A DNA stretch of 64,000 nucleotides from Bin5 sp022827195. Its GTDB lineage: Bacteria > Chloroflexota > Anaerolineae > Caldilineales > Caldilineaceae. The stretch is taken from positions 1,984,001 to 2,048,000 of the forward strand of contig OZ242331.1 of the NCBI GenBank assembly GCA_965208275.1. Direction: 5' to 3'. The position numbers and the translations under genes are program-made. Below the pieces are notes generated by a model, which worked only from the letters and a program-made list of their open reading frames with translations, was not told the DNA's origin and ran no database searches. Position 1 is the first letter of the stretch. Each line of letters opens with the position of its first letter. Of the stretch, positions 60,778 to 64,000 are shown piece after piece.

Positions 60778-63105
60778 ATGGCAAGTACCCCATCTCCCAG
60801 CCCCGGTAGGATTCATCACGCGTTCTTGATGGACCATCGCAACCCGCGCGCCAATCACTTGATGAGGATTGAGCCGGCGTTCGATGACGAGAGGTCTGCG
60901 CGGGGAAACCTGTACATTTTGATCGAATTGATAGGCGGCAGCTCCGTCAGCAGCTTTGCCGTGCGCGAGATGCAGTCGATCATCGAGCTGACCTACTACT
61001 CGGCGAGCGGGCCTGTAAGCACGGTTCTGAAGCGGGCGATCAACAGCGCGCATGAGTCTCTGCGGGACCTGAATCGACGCAGCCCGGACATCGATCTGGA
61101 AGCAGGAATGATCTGCGCCGCGATCGTGCAGGGGCACCTCGTGATTGCCGCTGCAGGGCCGCCGATGGCGCTCATATCGACTGAGCAACGTCTCGACCAG
61201 TTTCCGCTGGACGCCGACCGCTATACGGGGCCGCTGGGTAGAGAGTCGCAGCCAAACATTCATGTCTACCGGCACAAGCTAGAGCAGGATGACGTTCTCT
61301 TTCTGGGAGAGAGCGAGTGGTTCCTGCAATCTGACGTCAGGACGATCGGCGGCGCGATTGTGAGCACGTCGGTGGCAAACATGCACGACATGGTCGCGCA
61401 TTTGCGGGAGCAGGGAGAGAACTTGCCCTTGCTGGGCCTACTGCTCGTCTACTCGGAGCAGCCCGCGACGGGGCACGACGGGGAGCCAAACTCGAGGCTG
61501 CCGACCGCGGTCGGGGCAGCGCCCCCGGTGCGGGGTATATCCGACGATGCCGCCAGAAGGTCGATAATTCCATTCCGGAGCCGACGCGACGCCGGGGCGG
61601 ACGATCTTCCAAGCGCGCCAACGATGCAACATCAGCTGGCTGTGCCGTTCCGTCCCTTTTTGAAGTTGCGCGGCCCCTGGTACAGGCGGGCATTCAGTTT
61701 CCTGTCCAGACCTGGACGATGGATGTCGGGACTGTTTCAGGACCTCTTGCCTGAAGATTCAAAGAAGCAGGCAGCGGTCTCCCATGACGAAGCAGATTCC
61801 GGTCAACAGCCAGTGCCGGAGCCAGAGCCTCAGCCTGAGCAGCAGCCACCCCAACCTGAAGCACCACAAGCTGCCGAACGCCTGCAGCTTCCGGCCTTGC
61901 CGGGGTATGCGCCTCCCGAGCCGACGAAAGGGAACCGTCGCAGACTGTTTCTTTCGATTGCGGTTTTGATTCCGCTTCTGACGTCTGCGGTTGTGGGTGC
62001 AGCCTTTTTGCGAGAAGGCAGTCTCAACCAGGAGGAAGGGATTCAGCTGGTCGACCTGGCGGGCAGTAAACTGTTGGAGGTGCAGCAGGCCCTGGATGTC
62101 GATGACAGTGCCACGGCAAGGGCGGCGCTGAGCGAGTCGCAGCGATACCTGGACGAGGCCGTCGTTCTTGTCGGTGATACCGAACAGATCCAGGAGATGT
62201 CGCAGGTCATTGCGACCCAACTGCAGGAGTTGCTCCAGGTCCGGGCGCTATACTCTCTTGACATACCTTTGCTGGAGTACCCCGCGGAAGCTTCACCGCA
62301 ACGGATCGTCGTCTCAGACCAGGACATCTATGTTTTGGACAGCAGCAGGCAGCTGATTGAGCATTACCGGACCAACTCGGACCGGACGCTGCTTGACGAA
62401 AACAGCGGTGCTGTACTGCGGGAAGGGGACATTGTATCCGGTGTCACAGTGGGGCGGATCGTGGACATTGCCTGGCAGCCGCGGATATTGGGCTTCGCGG
62501 AGAAGGCCAGCCTGCTGGTGCTCGACCGGAACAACAACGTCTTCCGCTACAACCGATTTGACGGGGCCACACACTTGCAGCTGGCCGGTCAGAGTGCCTT
62601 GGGAAGCATTGGGCAGCTGGCCATTTACAATGGCCGGCTCTACCTCGCGGATGAGCGCGAGAATCAGATCTTCCGCTACACGCCGGCCGGGTTGGACTAC
62701 GACGAAGCGCCCGTGAACTGGTTCGATGAGCAGGTTCAAGGCGATCTCTCCGGGCTGGTGGCAATGGGCATAGACGGGGACATCTGGCTCATGACCGAGG
62801 ACGGAACCGTATTGCGCTATCGCCAGGGAGAACAGTTGCCGTTCAGTCTGGAGCGGATCCCGGGGTTGGGGGGCTTGCTCGTCGACCTCGTGCTGGATGA
62901 CAACGCCGACGGAACGCTCTATGTCGCCGACGCAACGGAGGAACGCATACTCGTTTACGACAAAGAGGGCCGCTATATTGAGCAGTTCGTTGACGCCGAA
63001 GACATGGCGTTGGCAGGTTTGAGGGGGCTCTACCTGGATGAACAAACCGGAATGTTGTACATTTTGACGAGTTCTGCGCTGTACGCGCATCCCCTTCCGC
63101 GCTGA
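60778..63105 (+). CDS. Membrane protein with degenerate PP2C domain and beta-propeller
   Basis: A 775-aa protein. Residues about 30-220 follow PP2C phosphatase strand order (a VLKRAINSAHESLRDLN helix, VQGHLVIAAAGPPMALIS), but the metal-binding DG and GDS motifs are replaced (ELIGG, AGPP), so it is probably catalytically dead. A disordered Pro/Gln/Glu linker (about 330-375) leads to a transmembrane helix (LFLSIAVLIPLLTSAVVGAAF, near 395), then a coiled coil and an extracytoplasmic propeller of about 300 residues with NHL-like blades (QLAIYNGRLYLADERENQIF, VDLVLDDNADGTLYVADA). It likely couples the envelope to a cytoplasmic switch. Next is a LytR-CpsA-Psr gene. Confidence 0.75.
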   Translation: MASTPSPSPGRIHHAFLMDHRNPRANHLMRIEPAFDDERSARGNLYILIELIGGSSVSSFAVREMQSIIELTYYSASGPVSTVLKRAINSAHESLRDLNRRSPDIDLEAGMICAAIVQGHLVIAAAGPPMALISTEQRLDQFPLDADRYTGPLGRESQPNIHVYRHKLEQDDVLFLGESEWFLQSDVRTIGGAIVSTSVANMHDMVAHLREQGENLPLLGLLLVYSEQPATGHDGEPNSRLPTAVGAAPPVRGISDDAARRSIIPFRSRRDAGADDLPSAPTMQHQLAVPFRPFLKLRGPWYRRAFSFLSRPGRWMSGLFQDLLPEDSKKQAAVSHDEADSGQQPVPEPEPQPEQQPPQPEAPQAAERLQLPALPGYAPPEPTKGNRRRLFLSIAVLIPLLTSAVVGAAFLREGSLNQEEGIQLVDLAGSKLLEVQQALDVDDSATARAALSESQRYLDEAVVLVGDTEQIQEMSQVIATQLQELLQVRALYSLDIPLLEYPAEASPQRIVVSDQDIYVLDSSRQLIEHYRTNSDRTLLDENSGAVLREGDIVSGVTVGRIVDIAWQPRILGFAEKASLLVLDRNNNVFRYNRFDGATHLQLAGQSALGSIGQLAIYNGRLYLADERENQIFRYTPAGLDYDEAPVNWFDEQVQGDLSGLVAMGIDGDIWLMTEDGTVLRYRQGEQLPFSLERIPGLGGLLVDLVLDDNADGTLYVADATEERILVYDKEGRYIEQFVDAEDMALAGLRGLYLDEQTGMLYILTSSALYAHPLPR

Positions 63106-63255
63106 TTCAAACAGCCTCGCAGGTTTACGGACCGCCGGCAAGCCGCCATATTTGGAGAGTCAGCCGCAGCGCCATTCCACGGCGGCTTGCGCTACCTGCC
63201 TCGTTTCGCGTCCAGTTTCCAGCCAACTGGAATCCGTGCTATAATCTCAGGCACT

Positions 63256-64000
63256 ATGCCGATGGTCAGACTCTTCACCCGCCGGCGGCCTGGGGCCAAC
63301 GGTCAACCTCGCTTCCCAACTCGAAGCCGACGCCTCTGGAGCAGACCCTACGCAATCCTCGCCGGTGTAAGCTGCTCGATCCTTGTCCTCGTTGCCGCCT
63401 TCTTTGTCGGGAGCATACTCGCGGAAAGGGCCAGCAACTATGCCTTAAGCAGGAACTTCCCTGAGCTCGGGTCGGAGCTTCTCGTTGAAACGCAGATCAA
63501 TAGAGTGCCGGTTGTTCAGGCTGAACGGCCGGGCGCTACCCGCGTGGACGATGGCGAGGTCGCAGCCTCACCCCACGTTTTTGCGCCAGGTCGCCAGGTC
63601 AACATCCTATTGCTGGGATCCGATGACCGGGTCAGCGACCGGGAGCCGCCGCGCACTGATACGATGATTTTGGTGACACTTGACCTGGAGAGGAAGTTTG
63701 CTGGAATGATCTCCTTGACCAGGGACTTGTGGGTGCCCATTCCCGGCTACAATCTGACGACGAAGATCAACACTGCCTATGCCCTGGGCGACGAGAGAGG
63801 CTACCCCGGCGGCGGTCCGCAGCTTGCGATGGATACGGTAAGCGGATTCATCGGCCAACCCGTACACTATTACGTTCAGGCCGACTTCAATGGGTTCGTG
63901 CGATTTATCGATGAGATCGGCGGCGTTACGGTTGACGTGCAACAGCCGATTTACGACCCTGAGTATCCGACGTCCGATTTCGGTTACCAGACGTTTCAGC
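63256..64000 (+). CDS. LytR-CpsA-Psr family protein, 5' part
   Basis: The gene runs off the window; 248 codons are visible. A basic cytoplasmic start precedes a transmembrane helix (ILAGVSCSILVLVAAFFVGSIL), then the LCP domain begins with VNILLLGSDDRVSDREPPRTDTM, SLTRDLWVPIPG, ALGDERGYPGGG and FVRFIDEIGGVTVDVQQP, all LCP hallmarks with the Arg/Asp polyprenyl-phosphate pocket. LCP enzymes ligate glycopolymers to the cell wall or envelope. It starts at ATG 63256. Confidence 0.9.
   Translation, partial: MPMVRLFTRRRPGANGQPRFPTRSRRLWSRPYAILAGVSCSILVLVAAFFVGSILAERASNYALSRNFPELGSELLVETQINRVPVVQAERPGATRVDDGEVAASPHVFAPGRQVNILLLGSDDRVSDREPPRTDTMILVTLDLERKFAGMISLTRDLWVPIPGYNLTTKINTAYALGDERGYPGGGPQLAMDTVSGFIGQPVHYYVQADFNGFVRFIDEIGGVTVDVQQPIYDPEYPTSDFGYQTFQ

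Overview
The window looks like a high-GC Chloroflexota chromosome, tentatively a Caldilinea/Anaerolinea-like lineage. This rests on gene content and style (Thr-Pro linkers, KorAB, LytR-CpsA-Psr next to a propeller protein); no rRNA or phylogenetic marker was compared. A tRNA-His gene has been used repeatedly as an integration target, and this explains most of the left three quarters.

Region 1 (1-5784) is accessory DNA: a frameshifted DUF1828 gene, an IS3-type element (1601-3720) whose 27-bp inverted repeats enclose a DEDDh exonuclease and an unknown protein, then small genes including a PD-(D/E)XK-like protein beside a zinc-ribbon protein. It ends in a diverged copy of the tRNA-His attachment region (5654-5784). 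Region 2 (5745-7261) is a 1.5-kb segment between two att copies holding one complete gene, an Mrr-type restriction endonuclease. Region 3 (7213-45872) is a 38.7-kb prophage-like element bounded by a perfect 49-bp direct repeat of the tRNA-His 3' half. It holds a tyrosine integrase beside attL, an early block of small genes (one carrying nine 21-bp repeats), and a complete HK97-type head and siphovirus tail module: TerS, TerL, portal fused to a MuF domain, protease, major capsid protein, connectors, tail proteins, a -1 frameshift chaperone and a repeat-rich tape measure. Two nearly identical operator-promoter modules (13259 and 21443) appear to drive this module. HNH nuclease, an exported protein and a minus-strand operon of reverse transcriptase, KAP P-loop NTPase and type IIG restriction-modification protein follow, then a ribbon-helix-helix gene next to attR. 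I recognise no repressor, endolysin or replicative helicase.

Region 4 (45826-47137) is a minus-strand stable-RNA block: tRNA-His, Gln, Phe, Gly, Ala and Leu, and RNase P RNA. Region 5 (47262-64000) is core chromosome: a molybdenum cofactor operon (moeA-moaC-moaD-moaE), a VOC protein, a 28-bp minisatellite, an M20 amidohydrolase, a GntR regulator overlapping korAB (2-oxoacid:ferredoxin oxidoreductase), an acyltransferase with a SirB1-like protein, an SDR, an S1-domain protein, a YchF-type GTPase, a membrane protein joining a degenerate PP2C domain to a beta-propeller, and a LytR-CpsA-Psr protein cut by the window end.

The parts most worth following up are the RT-KAP-IIG cargo operon, the stacked tRNA-His attachment sites with an Mrr-only segment, the paired late promoters with a divergent apparently leaderless HTH gene, and the MoaD with a C-terminal extension beyond its Gly-Gly.
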